Assembly (NCBI RefSeq): GCF_023715505.1
Contig: NZ_JAMBOH010000014.1
Span: 79,644-143,643 of the forward strand
DNA length: 64,000 bases
Direction: 5' to 3'
From: Neobacillus cucumis
GTDB taxonomy: Bacteria; Bacillota; Bacilli; Bacillales_B; DSM-18226
Positions 53,297 to 62,675 of the stretch are shown here, one piece after another; positions within the stretch are counted from its first letter, which is position 1, and each line of letters opens with the position of its first letter. The position numbers and the translations under genes were made by a program. A model generated the notes under the pieces. The model saw only the letters and a list, made by a program, of their open reading frames with translations, was not told where the DNA came from and did not search any database.

Positions 53297-54352
53297 TTAA
53301 CTATTGCCTTCTGCCTCCCATTTAGAAACTTCCTCCCGTACCCGCGGCGCTACCTCTTTCCCTAATAACTCAATTGCTCTCATTACATCACCATGCGGCA
53401 TACTTCCCACCGGTACATGGAGCATGAACCTTGCAACCCCCACTTTCTTACGAAGATGAATGATTTTCTGTGCCACTGTTTCAGTGTCTCCCACATATAG
53501 TGCCCCTTCAAAACTTCGCGCCGCATCGAAACTGGACCGATCGTAATACCCCCAGCCTCGCTCACGGCCTAACACATTCATTGCTTGCTGAGTAGACGGG
53601 AAAAATTTATCAGCGGCAGTCTCAGTGTCATCAGCAATAAAACCATGGGAATGCGATGCTACAGTTAACTTGGAAGCATCATGCCCAGCTTGTTCCGCCG
53701 CTCTTTTATAGAGTTTAACAAGCGGTGCAAACTGGACAGGACGACCGCCAATAATCGCTAGCACAAGCGGCAATCCCAACAAACCCGCTCGAATAACGGA
53801 ATCCGGTGTTCCCCCGCTGCCAATCCAAACCGGCAGGGGATTCTGCACAGAACGAGGATAGACACCCAGATTATTAATTGCTGGACGATGCTTACCGCTC
53901 CAACTCACTTTCTCGGACTCCCGCAATTTTAATAAAAGATCCAGTTTCTCTTCGAAAAGTTCATCATAATCTTGCAAATCATAGCCAAACAATGGGAACG
54001 ATTCAATAAACGAACCACGACCCACCATGATTTCCGCTCTCCCGTTTGATAGACCATCCAGTGTAGCAAAATCTTCAAATACCCGGACAGGATCATCAGA
54101 AGAAAGAACGGTCACAGCACTTGTCAGTCTGATTCGTTTTGTCTGCGTAGCTGCAGCAGCAAGGACCAATGTCGGAGAGGATGCTGCATAATCTTTGCGG
54201 TGATGCTCCCCCACCCCAAATACATCCAAGCCTACCTGATCTGCAAGGACAATTTCCTCCACTACTTCACGGAGCCGCTCGGCATGACTTATTACTTCTC
54301 CGGTCTGAACGTCCGGGGTGGTTTCTACAAACGTACTAATCCCTATCTCCAC
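53297..54352 (-). CDS. LLM class flavin-dependent oxidoreductase (luciferase-like)
   Basis: 351 residues forming a TIM-barrel of the bacterial luciferase family: EEIVLADQVGLDVFGVGEHH, then FEDFATLDGLSNGRAEIMVG and IWIGSGGTPDSVIRAGLLG. The His pair in GEHHRKDY is the usual flavin/substrate site. It probably uses reduced FMN from a separate reductase. The substrate is unknown; similar proteins act on alkanes or sulfonates, or reduce quinones. Confidence 0.9.
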   Translation of the reverse strand: MEIGISTFVETTPDVQTGEVISHAERLREVVEEIVLADQVGLDVFGVGEHHRKDYAASSPTLVLAAAATQTKRIRLTSAVTVLSSDDPVRVFEDFATLDGLSNGRAEIMVGRGSFIESFPLFGYDLQDYDELFEEKLDLLLKLRESEKVSWSGKHRPAINNLGVYPRSVQNPLPVWIGSGGTPDSVIRAGLLGLPLVLAIIGGRPVQFAPLVKLYKRAAEQAGHDASKLTVASHSHGFIADDTETAADKFFPSTQQAMNVLGRERGWGYYDRSSFDAARSFEGALYVGDTETVAQKIIHLRKKVGVARFMLHVPVGSMPHGDVMRAIELLGKEVAPRVREEVSKWEAEGNS

Positions 54353-54491
54353 CTATAATTCCTCCAATTTCTACTTGAATTATGTAATTAATTATGACAG
54401 ACCCATTCTATCATAGTTTATTCAAGTCTATAGCCACCCCTAGCTCAGATAAAATAATTTTAGGGCAGTTTACACATAATACAGGAAAAAG

Positions 54492-54800
54492 GTGTGTTTA
54501 TGCTTGGATTTCTTGGATTTCCCTACCATTCAGATGAATTTTTGGGATGCTGTGTTTGCGATCCCGATGATTATGGTGTTAACGCAATTCATTAAGGTTT
54601 ATTTTAAAATTCCTAAATGGTTTGTCCCTACGATTGCTGTTTTATTCGGACTTGGTATTTCCATTTTTATTAGTCACAAACACAGCTTTATCTCTGGTCT
54701 TTTCATGGGCTGGTTTTATGGATATGCGGCGATTGGCTCCTACTCTTCTTTAAAAACAAACATTATTGCGTATCGAAATAAAAAAAGTAATAAGTATTAA
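54492..54800 (+). CDS. Holin-like small membrane protein
   Basis: 102 residues with three hydrophobic helices (about 15-35, 43-61, 68-83) and a basic KKSNKY tail. The start is unclear: a GTG after AAAAAGG starts the frame, but the ATG at residue 15 (MNFWDAVFAIPM) is where similar Bacillus proteins begin, though it has no ribosome binding site. The pattern FWDAVFAIPMIMVLTQFIK, then KWFVPTIAVLFGLGISI is that of a phage-type holin-like family. No lysis gene is adjacent. Confidence 0.7.
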   Translation: MCLCLDFLDFPTIQMNFWDAVFAIPMIMVLTQFIKVYFKIPKWFVPTIAVLFGLGISIFISHKHSFISGLFMGWFYGYAAIGSYSSLKTNIIAYRNKKSNKY

Positions 54801-54805
54801 AAGAA

Positions 54806-54850
54806 AAGGAAATCTTTCGTAATCAGTCTACGATAGATTTCCTCTCTTTT
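54806..54850. terminator. Bidirectional terminator
   Basis: AGGAAATCT and AGATTTCCT flank TCGTA/TACGA with a small loop, followed by CTCTTTTT on the plus strand and TTTCC-rich sequence on the minus. Confidence 0.8.
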
Positions 54851-55497
54851 TACCTAAATCTATTAGGGAACTGTTTTACAATTCCATCTGTAAGAATGTC
54901 ACCCATATGAAGGAGATGGGTCTCATTGGTATCGGCCGTTTTGATATCGGCCATCCAATCTCCTTTCAATCGGTCTTGCACTTCAGTTGTTGTTAATTTT
55001 AAATTTGTATAAAACATATCTGTTAGAACCTGTTTGTTCCAATTCGGGTTCGCACTAGTCAGGAAGGCAACAATTTCATCGGCATTACGAATCCAATCTT
55101 TATTAAATTGATTGACCTTTGCTTGATCACCTGCTTTTGCTGCCTCAATAATTTTACCGGCAATCAAGATATGTTCCTTAAGTAAGCTCGTAAGTTTGTT
55201 ACCTGCTTGTTCCCCATAATATGGTTTAATAATATTACCAAGATCAACTTGATTTTCTAATAACCTCGCTAATACATCATTTTGATCTTTAAGCCCGGCT
55301 AGGCTGCTGACAATAAAACTTCTTGTCCACCAAGCATGTTCAATCCACAGCTTTTGCATTGGATACTTTAATTGAATGACCGATTGATTCATACATGCCC
55401 GCTGCGGTGCCGGTCTTCCTTCTGCTCCAGCGGATGAAACAGCGGTTGTAAAGGTGAGTGCACAAACAAACAAACAGGTGATTAGCTGTTTTTTCAT
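54850..55497 (-). CDS. Secreted helical protein of unknown function
   Basis: 215 residues. A signal peptide ends near SSAGA (residue 29), with a KKQ basic start and a hydrophobic core. The mature protein is helical, with WIEHAWWTRSFIVSSLAG, KEHILIAGKIIEAAK and HLLHMGDILTDGIV, whose His residues could bind metal or haem. Databases often call similar Bacillus proteins hypothetical or mislabel them glycosyltransferase. It acts outside the cell; function unknown. Confidence 0.75.
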   Translation of the reverse strand: MKKQLITCLFVCALTFTTAVSSAGAEGRPAPQRACMNQSVIQLKYPMQKLWIEHAWWTRSFIVSSLAGLKDQNDVLARLLENQVDLGNIIKPYYGEQAGNKLTSLLKEHILIAGKIIEAAKAGDQAKVNQFNKDWIRNADEIVAFLTSANPNWNKQVLTDMFYTNLKLTTTEVQDRLKGDWMADIKTADTNETHLLHMGDILTDGIVKQFPNRFR

Positions 55498-55590
55498 GGT
55501 TGACTGCTCCTATTCTGCTATTTTTTCAGTTTTAGTATTGATAATTTTTCCTTCCTTATACAATTAGATCCAAAGACCCAAACATGAAAC

Positions 55591-56472
55591 CTATAACCTA
55601 TCAGGAAGAGTCTGATCATTCAAGGGATCATTATAAAGAACCATCCCTGGCATATTAATCTGATGTTTGTGAAATACCTTTAATAGTTCAAACCTTACCT
55701 GTCTCGATACCTCAAAATAATCATCAGGCCAAACCAACCCCACCATACAAAGCTCATACCCGACATATTTCTGATTAGGATTAAGGTCTGTTATGCCGAT
55801 AAACTGAAATTCCTGCTCAGGGGTGCCGTCCTCCATTTTCAATAGGCATTGGGAGTATTGTTCATTACAAGTACTGCAGACTTGTTCCATCAACTGCTTC
55901 ATTTTTTGTGGATCTTCCTGATAGCTGACTGTCATTCGTTCAATAACGCGCATTTTTCCTTTATTAAAATTTTGGATGGTTCTTACTTCCCCATGCGGAA
56001 TCGTTAATAATTTGCCGGACCATTCACGAATTTGCATAAAACGAATGCCGATTTCTTCGATTGTCCCCGAGTTATTCCCATTAAACGTGACATAATTACC
56101 CACGCGAAATTCACGATCTGACAGCCGAACTAGTCCTAATAAGATATCTTTTAATACCTCTTGGGCCGCAAGTCCGACAACGACACCGACAATTCCTGCT
56201 CCGGCAAGTAAGCCTTTGAGATTCATAAATTGTCCAATCAGATAAACAATCACGATGGTCACTGAAGTGTATTTTAAGGCAGAACGGATTACCCCTTGGA
56301 TGGTTTGTTCAACCTCAGCCTCCAAAAGGTGAGACTTTCGAAAAAACCAATCAACACTTCGGTTAATCACAAACGAAATGATGATTAGGATCACAATCAT
56401 AAACACAACTCGTAAGATTAAATATTCTCTTATATATTTTAAAAAACTTTCTGAATAAGTTAAAAGGTCCAT
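55591..56472 (-). CDS. MscS-type mechanosensitive channel
   Basis: 293 residues from the ATG after GAAGGA, not from an earlier in-frame start. Three membrane helices: about 14-40, 65-85, and a Gly/Ala-patterned pore helix (LLAGAGIVGVVVGLAAQEV) followed by the LKDILLGLVRL gate. The MscS beta domain (REFRVGNYVTFNGNNSGTIEEIG) comes next and the cytoplasmic alpha/beta part ends the protein. It should release osmolytes under membrane tension. Single gene. Confidence 0.92.
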   Translation of the reverse strand: MDLLTYSESFLKYIREYLILRVVFMIVILIIISFVINRSVDWFFRKSHLLEAEVEQTIQGVIRSALKYTSVTIVIVYLIGQFMNLKGLLAGAGIVGVVVGLAAQEVLKDILLGLVRLSDREFRVGNYVTFNGNNSGTIEEIGIRFMQIREWSGKLLTIPHGEVRTIQNFNKGKMRVIERMTVSYQEDPQKMKQLMEQVCSTCNEQYSQCLLKMEDGTPEQEFQFIGITDLNPNQKYVGYELCMVGLVWPDDYFEVSRQVRFELLKVFHKHQINMPGMVLYNDPLNDQTLPDRL

Positions 56473-56689
56473 CGATTCACTTCCTTCAAAAATTGGAATC
56501 ACCTTATAGCATGACCTATATTTTCCAGAATTATTTTCTTTACCCTTTTTTTGTCTCTTAATCGTCACTTTCTATAAAATGCAACTCTATTATTATGTAA
56601 TGTAACTGTAATACTCTGTAATACTAATCTAGTAATTCCATTCATAGAAATAGACATTAATAAGAGAATTCGATTGGAGGAAAATGCCC

Positions 56690-57316
56690 TTGAAAAAACT
56701 TATTACTGCCATTTCTGTTATAGCTTCTCTATTATTTGCTTCACCTGCTTTTGCCTATTCTGTTAAAAGCGGGGACACAATGTTTGGAATTGCTAGGAGT
56801 CAGAATCTTTCATTGCAAGAGTTAGTGAGACTCAATCCGCAGATTCAAAATCTTGATTTAATTTATGTAGGACAAACTGTCAATACAGGAACTCAGGAAG
56901 TAAACGCAATTGGACAAGCGGTACATACTTCTTCAAAAGCCGACATAACTGTAGGATTCTCGGAAAACGAATTGGATTTGCTTGCAAGATTAGTCCGAGC
57001 CGAGGCTGAGAGTGAACCATACCAAGGAAAAGTCGCCGTCGCCTGTGTGGTCCTTAATCGAGTTGCCAGCTCCTCGTTTCCTAATTCGATCAAAGAGGTT
57101 ATCTATCAAAAAGGGCAATTTGATCCTGTCCGGAATGGAGAAATTAATCAATTGGCGGATGAGGATTCGATTAGGGCAGTCCAAGAGGCCATAAATGAAA
57201 AACGCAATGTAGCTGCTGGCTCTTTATTCTTCTATAATCCAGCCACTGCAACGAACCGCTGGCTTGACTCGAGAGCGACAACACTTGTGATTGGCCATCA
57301 TGTTTTTAAAAAATAA
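56690..57316 (+). CDS. LysM - SleB/CwlJ-type cell wall hydrolase
   Basis: 208 residues from TTG 9 bases after GGAGG; the ATG at 56684 is only 3-4 bases past the site. A signal peptide (about 1-22, ending SPAFA) is followed by a LysM domain (YSVKSGDTMFGIARSQNLSL), a linker and the hydrolase domain with LVRAEAESEPYQGKVAVACV (catalytic Glu) and QFDPVRNGEINQ. Related enzymes degrade spore cortex (SleB/CwlJ). It is secreted and binds peptidoglycan through LysM. Its role may be in germination or cell wall turnover. Confidence 0.9.
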   Translation: MKKLITAISVIASLLFASPAFAYSVKSGDTMFGIARSQNLSLQELVRLNPQIQNLDLIYVGQTVNTGTQEVNAIGQAVHTSSKADITVGFSENELDLLARLVRAEAESEPYQGKVAVACVVLNRVASSSFPNSIKEVIYQKGQFDPVRNGEINQLADEDSIRAVQEAINEKRNVAAGSLFFYNPATATNRWLDSRATTLVIGHHVFKK

Positions 57317-57440
57317 CTTCATGATCCCAGCCGTTAGGGGTTTTCCAATTATATGGATGGCACTAGGCGCTTTTCTACGTTAAAATTAAAATGTTAAAAA
57401 TCAGGAAAGTTTTATTTAAAGAAACAAAGGGGAAAATATA

Positions 57441-58127
57441 TTGAAAAAATATCAACCATTATTATTCGATGTCGATGATACATTATTAGATTTTGCTGCT
57501 GCTGAAGCGTCAGCCCTAAAGCTGTTATTTGAGAGTCAAAGTATAACGCTAACAAAGGAAATGGAAGCCCACTACAAAAAAATAAACTATGGACTGTGGA
57601 AAGCGTTTGAAGAAGGACACATCGAACGGGATGAAGTGGTCAATACCCGTTTTTCCCTTCTATTTAAGGAATACGGAAAAAACGTTGATGGCATCTTATT
57701 GGAAAATAACTATCGCGGTTATTTAGAAGAAGGTCACCAATTGATTAAAGGTGCCTTTGAATTAATCTCCGGGCTGCAAAACCATTTTGATTTATATATT
57801 GTTACAAACGGAGTTTCCAAGACACAGGACAAACGTTTACGCGATTCCGGTCTTCACCCGCTCTTTAAAGAGATTTTTGTCTCCGAAGACACAGGTTTTC
57901 AAAAACCAATGAAGGAATTTTTTGATTACGTATTTGCCCGAATTGCTAATTTCTCTCCAGAACATACTTTAATTATTGGTGACTCGTTGAGCTCAGACAT
58001 TAAAGGCGGGCAGCTTGCGGGCCTTGATACCTGCTGGTTCAACCCTGCTGGTAAACCAAACCATACCGAAATCATTCCTACCTATGAAATTCAAAATCTA
58101 AATGAACTGTATCAAATCTTAGACTAG
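57441..58127 (+). CDS. YjjG-type HAD nucleotidase
   Basis: 228 residues from TTG after AAAGGGG. HAD motifs: LLFDVDDTLLDF, VTNGVSKTQ, FQKPMKEFF and IIGDSLSSDIKGG. The alpha-helical cap (residues about 15-95) is of the YjjG/PhoF type. YjjG of E. coli removes phosphate from non-canonical pyrimidine nucleotides, keeping them out of DNA. It is a single gene with a terminator after it. Confidence 0.9.
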   Translation: MKKYQPLLFDVDDTLLDFAAAEASALKLLFESQSITLTKEMEAHYKKINYGLWKAFEEGHIERDEVVNTRFSLLFKEYGKNVDGILLENNYRGYLEEGHQLIKGAFELISGLQNHFDLYIVTNGVSKTQDKRLRDSGLHPLFKEIFVSEDTGFQKPMKEFFDYVFARIANFSPEHTLIIGDSLSSDIKGGQLAGLDTCWFNPAGKPNHTEIIPTYEIQNLNELYQILD

Positions 58128-58155
58128 GATTAAGGGACATATAATGATTTCAATA

Positions 58156-58191
58156 AAAAGCCTTCATGTTCGATGCACATGAAGGCTTGTT
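58156..58191. terminator. Bidirectional terminator
   Basis: AAGCCTTCATG and CATGAAGGCTT form an 11-bp perfect stem with a 9-base loop between two convergent genes. Confidence 0.85.
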
Positions 58192-58193
58192 CA

Positions 58194-58751
58194 TTAGGAT
58201 GGTCCAGTGGTTGTGGAACTCTTTGTACTATCGTGCTGAATATCTGAGAACTCTTCTATTTCATCCGTTATTTCATCAGCCGTGTTGCTTTTCTTGTGTT
58301 TCGTCTGAAAAATATCTTTTGATACAGTATTAAGCTTTTTTACAAAGCGGTTAAACCCAAATCCCACAAAGAAGGCTATACTAATAGGCGCATAAGGAGT
58401 ATCTTGATAATCAGTAAATTGAATTAGTAAAATCCCACTTTGGATCAGCGTTACGGCCACGACTGCGGTGCCGGTTGCAAAAATTGGATAAAAAATATAC
58501 ATAATCCATTTTCGATAATCGTGTAATTCGTCTTCCATATAGTGAGTACAAAACATATAAAGATGTCTGAGTGAACCGCCAATTGCTCCAGCGAAAAAAT
58601 AATACAAAAAGATTTTGATATCAGCAATGAATGGCAGAGTTTTTTCAAGCGTACCGGTCCCCAACATGCCAACTGCGATAAAGCTGCCAAAAAACAGCAA
58701 GCAAAGATATGTCAAAATGACGGCTTTTAACCATTTCTTCATTAGTGACAC
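58194..58751 (-). CDS. Multi-helix membrane protein of unknown function
   Basis: 185 residues with four hydrophobic segments (about 9-30, 43-60, 83-105, 118-138) and a charged disordered tail of about 40 residues rich in Asp/Glu/Ser/Thr. Start after AGGTGTCAC. No known domain. It lies alone between two housekeeping genes. Topology suggests an integral membrane protein of the cytoplasmic membrane. Confidence 0.7.
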   Translation of the reverse strand: MSLMKKWLKAVILTYLCLLFFGSFIAVGMLGTGTLEKTLPFIADIKIFLYYFFAGAIGGSLRHLYMFCTHYMEDELHDYRKWIMYIFYPIFATGTAVVAVTLIQSGILLIQFTDYQDTPYAPISIAFFVGFGFNRFVKKLNTVSKDIFQTKHKKSNTADEITDEIEEFSDIQHDSTKSSTTTGPS

Positions 58752-58843
58752 CTCCGCTACTATCTTATGTTGCCAAGAGTAGAGATGTCACTGCTTTTAG
58801 TACCAAATCGAATTAGAACGAAAAGACCAAGTTTTTCGTTTGT

Positions 58844-60064
58844 TTATAGTGCTTTTATGACATCATTCGGCTCTAGCAATGTTACATTGTTTGTTTCAAC
58901 CGTTTCTGGATATTTGATGCCCTGCCCAGTGTTTAAGCAAACAACTGTTTCATCTTCTTTTATCCAATTTTGCTCACGTAAAATACGGGCTGCCGCAAAC
59001 GTAGCCGCCCCTTCCGGACAAATAAAGTTCCCTTCAGTTTCCGCCACCAGCCTTTGTGCTTCCGAAATGTCAACTTCCGAAATGGCAATCGCACATCCAT
59101 TTGTTTCATAAATGGCTTCCAAAACAAGGAAGTCACCAAGTGCTTTTGGTACATTAATGCCAAAAGCATTTGTCTTTGAATTTTCCCAGAATACCGATTC
59201 CTTCTTCCCTTCTTGCCATGCCTTCACGATTGGTGCGCATCCCTCCGCTTGAACGGCTACCAATCTAGGAAACTTATCTGATTCTATCCAGCCCATTTCT
59301 TTTAATTCCAATAGTGCTTTATAAATGCCAATTATACCAACACCACCGCCAGTCGGATATAAAATGATGTCGGGAACCTGCCAATTAAATTGTTCTAATA
59401 TTTCGTACCCCATTGTTTTTTTACCTTCAATTCGGTATGGTTCTTTCAATGTTGACGCATCATAAATCTCCTGTTCGGCGATCAGTTTGCCTACAATTTT
59501 ACCCGCATCACTAATTAGTCCATTTACTAAATATAAATTGGCACCGGAGACGGCAACTTCTTTTCTCGTGATATTCGGGGCATCTTGAGGCATAACGATT
59601 GTTGCTTGAATACCAGCTTTTGCAGAATATAGTGCCCAAGCTGCGCCTGCGTTGCCATTCGTCGGCATTGCGAGCTGTTTCACACCCAGTTCCTTTGCTT
59701 TGGAGATTCCGACACTAGCCCCGCGGGTTTTAAAAGAACCTGTTGGAATGATCCCCTCATCCTTGATAAACAAATTAGCTAAAGCGTATTTTTCGCCTAG
59801 TTTCTTTAGATGGGTTAAGGGGGTCATCCCTTCATCTAACGAGACGATATTTTCCTCGTTTTTCACAGGAAGCAGTTCATGATATCTCCATAAACTATTT
59901 TTTCGAGAGTTTAGGTCTTCTTTTTTCAAAATTGATTTAGCTTCATTCAAATTGTATCTAACTAATAATGGTGCTCCACAACGACATAGCTGATTTACTT
60001 CATCGACGGTATAAATCTCATGGCATTTTGGACACTCAAGATGGGAAACATAGCTGTACTTCAC
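58844..60064 (-). CDS. thrC: Threonine synthase
   Basis: 406 residues from GTG 8 bases after GGAGG; an in-frame TTG in the Shine-Dalgarno itself is ruled out. An N-terminal zinc-ribbon-like CPKCHEIY and CRCGAP precedes the PLP fold type II domain, with the PLP Lys in PTGSFKTRGASVG and the phosphate loop in YPTGGGVGIIGIY. It converts O-phosphohomoserine to threonine. The zinc-ribbon form is typical of Bacillus paralogues outside the hom-thrCB operon, and no thrB or hom is adjacent here, so another threonine synthase may exist. Confidence 0.9.
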   Translation of the reverse strand: MKYSYVSHLECPKCHEIYTVDEVNQLCRCGAPLLVRYNLNEAKSILKKEDLNSRKNSLWRYHELLPVKNEENIVSLDEGMTPLTHLKKLGEKYALANLFIKDEGIIPTGSFKTRGASVGISKAKELGVKQLAMPTNGNAGAAWALYSAKAGIQATIVMPQDAPNITRKEVAVSGANLYLVNGLISDAGKIVGKLIAEQEIYDASTLKEPYRIEGKKTMGYEILEQFNWQVPDIILYPTGGGVGIIGIYKALLELKEMGWIESDKFPRLVAVQAEGCAPIVKAWQEGKKESVFWENSKTNAFGINVPKALGDFLVLEAIYETNGCAIAISEVDISEAQRLVAETEGNFICPEGAATFAAARILREQNWIKEDETVVCLNTGQGIKYPETVETNNVTLLEPNDVIKAL

Positions 60065-60258
60065 TGTTTTTACCTCCAAATATTTATTTATGTACTAACC
60101 CGTTACCTCTTTTTCTTTCGATACACGAAATATAAAAGTTTAATCTATTCCATTATATCCGATAATTCCGAGTATATAAATAAGTATTTAGAAAGGAAAA
60201 GTGATGAAATAGGTGCTTCTCCTGACAATCCATTATGGTTAACTTTTGTCATTCTCCA

Positions 60259-60294
60259 TAAAAAAAATGTAGTGAGGTTCATCCACACTACATT
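60259..60294 (-). terminator. Terminator of the DUF2187 gene
   Basis: AATGTAGTG and CACTACATT pair across an 11-base loop, followed by a run of at least seven U residues on the minus strand. 60065-60258 holds the thrC promoter region and no gene. Confidence 0.85.
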
Positions 60295-60326
60295 TCCGTA
60301 ACTTCCTGTCTTTTTCTTTGACAGGT

Positions 60327-60506
60327 TTATGAATTTTTTACTTTGTAATTTTTATGATTTACAATTGTCGTGAGTGGCTCATCCTTCTCTTTTGAATAAC
60401 CGTACTGGACGATAACAGAATTTTCCCGAACCCCAGAAACGGTCCCTTCGTGGCTTTCTCCATCACGCTTAAATGTAATAATATCACCGATTTTTGCTGC
60501 AGCCAT
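60327..60506 (-). CDS. DUF2187 (YkvS-like) protein
   Basis: 59 residues from ATG after GAGGTGAAGGAA; longer in-frame starts are less likely. The sequence AKIGDIITFKRDGESHEGTV, then ENSVIVQYGYSKEKDEPLTT is a small beta barrel of DUF2187, known from Bacillus YkvS. It may bind nucleic acids; no function is established. A terminator follows. Confidence 0.88.
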   Translation of the reverse strand: MAAAKIGDIITFKRDGESHEGTVSGVRENSVIVQYGYSKEKDEPLTTIVNHKNYKVKNS

Positions 60507-60638
60507 TTCCTTCACCTCGCCTTTATCTTTTCCAAAAAAACGATTTGTCATTCTATTACCAATACCCCTCCTACATAAATTTTTTGACCTTAACAAAAAA
60601 TAGGAGGAAAAAGTGAAATTTTATTTGGGAGAGACGAT

Positions 60639-61394
60639 ATGGGAAAATTACAGGCTCTTAGACGTAACCATTTTTCCGGATTAGATTTACGAAAAAATTT
60701 ATATAAAAGAAGGACTTTCGTTCACAGACTAACAGCAGAATCCGTTGGGCTTGGTATTCTACTTGCGGTAGTGGGTGGATTTTTAGATGCCTACACATAT
60801 GTAAGCCGCGATGGGGTTTTTGCCACTTCACAGACTGGTAATCTTGTTTTGTTAGGTGTGGAGGTCGCTCATGGAGAATGGACTCAAGGATTACGGCATC
60901 TTCCACCGATGTTCGCATTTGTTTTAGGAGTAGCCGTGGCTGAAGGCTTAAAACATCCGCATATTACTAGGACCTTTCCACACCCGGCTCGCACCGTTCT
61001 TTTGTTAGAAAGCATTGTTCTTGTCATTGTAGGAACCTGGCCTGTACAAGTACCGAATATGGTTGTCACCATAACGATTGCATTTGTAGCCTCCATACAG
61101 ATTTCTTCGTTTCGGACCTTAGTAAAATGGCCCTATAATTCGGCAATGGTAACGGGAAATTTGCGTACAGCTGCGCAAGCGGCCTATACTGCACTAATAT
61201 TTCATGACCGAAAAGGTCTTCTTCAATTTCTTGATTTTACGCTCATTATTGCCTCTTTTCTATTGGGTGCGTTGGCTGGTACCCTGTCTACTTTACATTG
61301 GGGGACAAAAGCTATTTGGATCGCCTCAGGCATACTTCTTTGTGCCATGCTCGTCTTAAACGCAAACCCGAAAACATTGCTTAATAAGTCATAA
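60639..61394 (+). CDS. YoaK family membrane protein (DUF1275)
   Basis: 251 residues. Six membrane helices, with the family pattern GGFLDAYTYVSRDGVFATSQ (helix 1) and TGNLVLLG, then TGNLRTAAQAAYT. A basic N-terminal segment (KNLYKRRTF) precedes the first helix. The Asp residue in FLDAYTY is highly conserved. DUF1275 members are thought to be transporters, but no substrate is known. The ATG follows GGGAGAGACGAT. Confidence 0.88.
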   Translation: MGKLQALRRNHFSGLDLRKNLYKRRTFVHRLTAESVGLGILLAVVGGFLDAYTYVSRDGVFATSQTGNLVLLGVEVAHGEWTQGLRHLPPMFAFVLGVAVAEGLKHPHITRTFPHPARTVLLLESIVLVIVGTWPVQVPNMVVTITIAFVASIQISSFRTLVKWPYNSAMVTGNLRTAAQAAYTALIFHDRKGLLQFLDFTLIIASFLLGALAGTLSTLHWGTKAIWIASGILLCAMLVLNANPKTLLNKS

Positions 61395-61400
61395 AGCAAG

Positions 61401-61448
61401 AAAGAGGCGGGATTTACTCCCGTGGTGGGAATAAATATCGCCTCTTTA
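61401..61448. terminator. Bidirectional terminator
   Basis: AAAGAGGCG and CGCCTCTTT form a 9-bp stem with an inner GGGA/TCCC pairing. It lies between convergent genes. Confidence 0.8.
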
Positions 61449-61451
61449 AAA

Positions 61452-61703
61452 TCAGATTCTCTTTTTAACATCTTCCCGGATTGATTCAATAATTTCATCT
61501 GGTATATGCGTCGGAAGAGACGTACCATCCTCAAAAACCCAGCAATTGATGATTTCTAAATCGGCTTTTTTAAATGTAATGCTATAGTTTTTATGTTGGT
61601 GAACAAATTCCGCGGTCACATATTCCTCAACAGCAAAATCATCATCGATAATCATATTGGTAATTTCATATGGCTTCACAGTGATATCTCCTTTTTGTGC
61701 CAT
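61452..61703 (-). CDS. Small acidic protein, unknown
   Basis: 83 residues after AAAAAGGAGATATC. Rich in Asp/Glu, with likely beta strands (NMIIDDDFAVEEYVTAEF, then HKNYSITFKKADLEIINCW) and a C-terminal helix (IPDEIIESIREDVKKRI). No Cys pairs or membrane helix. Family not recognised; the good ribosome binding site and terminator support it. Confidence 0.7.
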   Translation of the reverse strand: MAQKGDITVKPYEITNMIIDDDFAVEEYVTAEFVHQHKNYSITFKKADLEIINCWVFEDGTSLPTHIPDEIIESIREDVKKRI

Positions 61704-61747
61704 TTAAACTATAGCATTAACTGAAAAAAGCTATTTATTCAATCTAA

Positions 61748-62635
61748 TCATTCCAGCCCTGCTTCCTCGTTAGCCAGTTTTGTTAAAGCCGACCAATCCA
61801 GGTTTCCACGTCCTTTTGCAGCAGAGGCAAGCAGACGATTATGTACTAAATTCGCTAAAGGCATTGGAGTCTCGGTGCTATTTGCTTCATTCAGCACAAG
61901 GTTGCAATCTTTTAGACCCAGTGCTAATTGGAAACCGGCAGGCTCGAACATCTTTTTGGCAATCATTGACCCATAACCGTTATAAACGGTGCAGTTAAAC
62001 AAAGTTGACGAATATACTTCAGCAACAGTCTCTCGATCCATTCCATTTTTTTCAGCCAAATTAAAGGCTTCAGCCATCGCCTCCATTGCTGCCATAATCA
62101 TAAAATTACCACCTAATTTCACAACATTCGCATTACCAGGTTCTTCCCCCAGGTCAAAGACACGCTGACCCATTGCCTCTTGAACTGGTTTGACTCTCTC
62201 CCGTGCATCTTTATTACCTGAAGATAATATCCATAATTTTTGTGCTGCCGCAGCCTCTGGACGACCAAAAACAGGAGAGGCTATATAAAAACTCCCCTTT
62301 TCTTGATGGAACTGCGCTATCTTCCGTGATGTCTCGGGTGCCACGGTACTCATGGATAAGTGGATGCCATTTTTCCCTAATTTCTCCCCAATACCATCTG
62401 GAGCAAATACCATGTCTTCTAAGGCCTGGTCATTGGACACCATTGTAACGACAATACCTTCAGGTGTGACCACATTACATGGACGATTGACCTGTTCAGC
62501 ACCTGCTGCGACGACCTCGTACGCCTTATTTGGGGTTCGATTATATACTTTCACCTTGTAGCCAGCTTTTATAAGGTTCTTTACCATTGGCTGTCCCATA
62601 TTACCAAGTCCGATAAAACCTATTTCGTTTACCAT
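61748..62635 (-). CDS. NAD(P)-dependent beta-hydroxyacid dehydrogenase (3-HIBADH family)
   Basis: 295 residues from the ATG after AGGAGGAG. The Rossmann loop GFIGLGNMGQPMVKN begins the protein, followed by YNRTPNKA. The substrate motif NGIHLSMSTVAPETS and the catalytic Lys in VKLGGNFMIMAAMEAMAE are intact. This fits 3-hydroxyisobutyrate, tartronate semialdehyde or related reductases (imine reductase-like also possible). The next gene upstream encodes a SAM methyltransferase in the same direction. Confidence 0.9.
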   Translation of the reverse strand: MVNEIGFIGLGNMGQPMVKNLIKAGYKVKVYNRTPNKAYEVVAAGAEQVNRPCNVVTPEGIVVTMVSNDQALEDMVFAPDGIGEKLGKNGIHLSMSTVAPETSRKIAQFHQEKGSFYIASPVFGRPEAAAAQKLWILSSGNKDARERVKPVQEAMGQRVFDLGEEPGNANVVKLGGNFMIMAAMEAMAEAFNLAEKNGMDRETVAEVYSSTLFNCTVYNGYGSMIAKKMFEPAGFQLALGLKDCNLVLNEANSTETPMPLANLVHNRLLASAAKGRGNLDWSALTKLANEEAGLE

Positions 62636-62675
62636 TAAAACTCCTCCTAACTTACTCATCAATTCAAACTCGAAT

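Noticed and set aside
54492..54800. Prophage lysis cassette
   Set aside because: The holin-like protein stands alone; no endolysin, tail or integrase gene is nearby.
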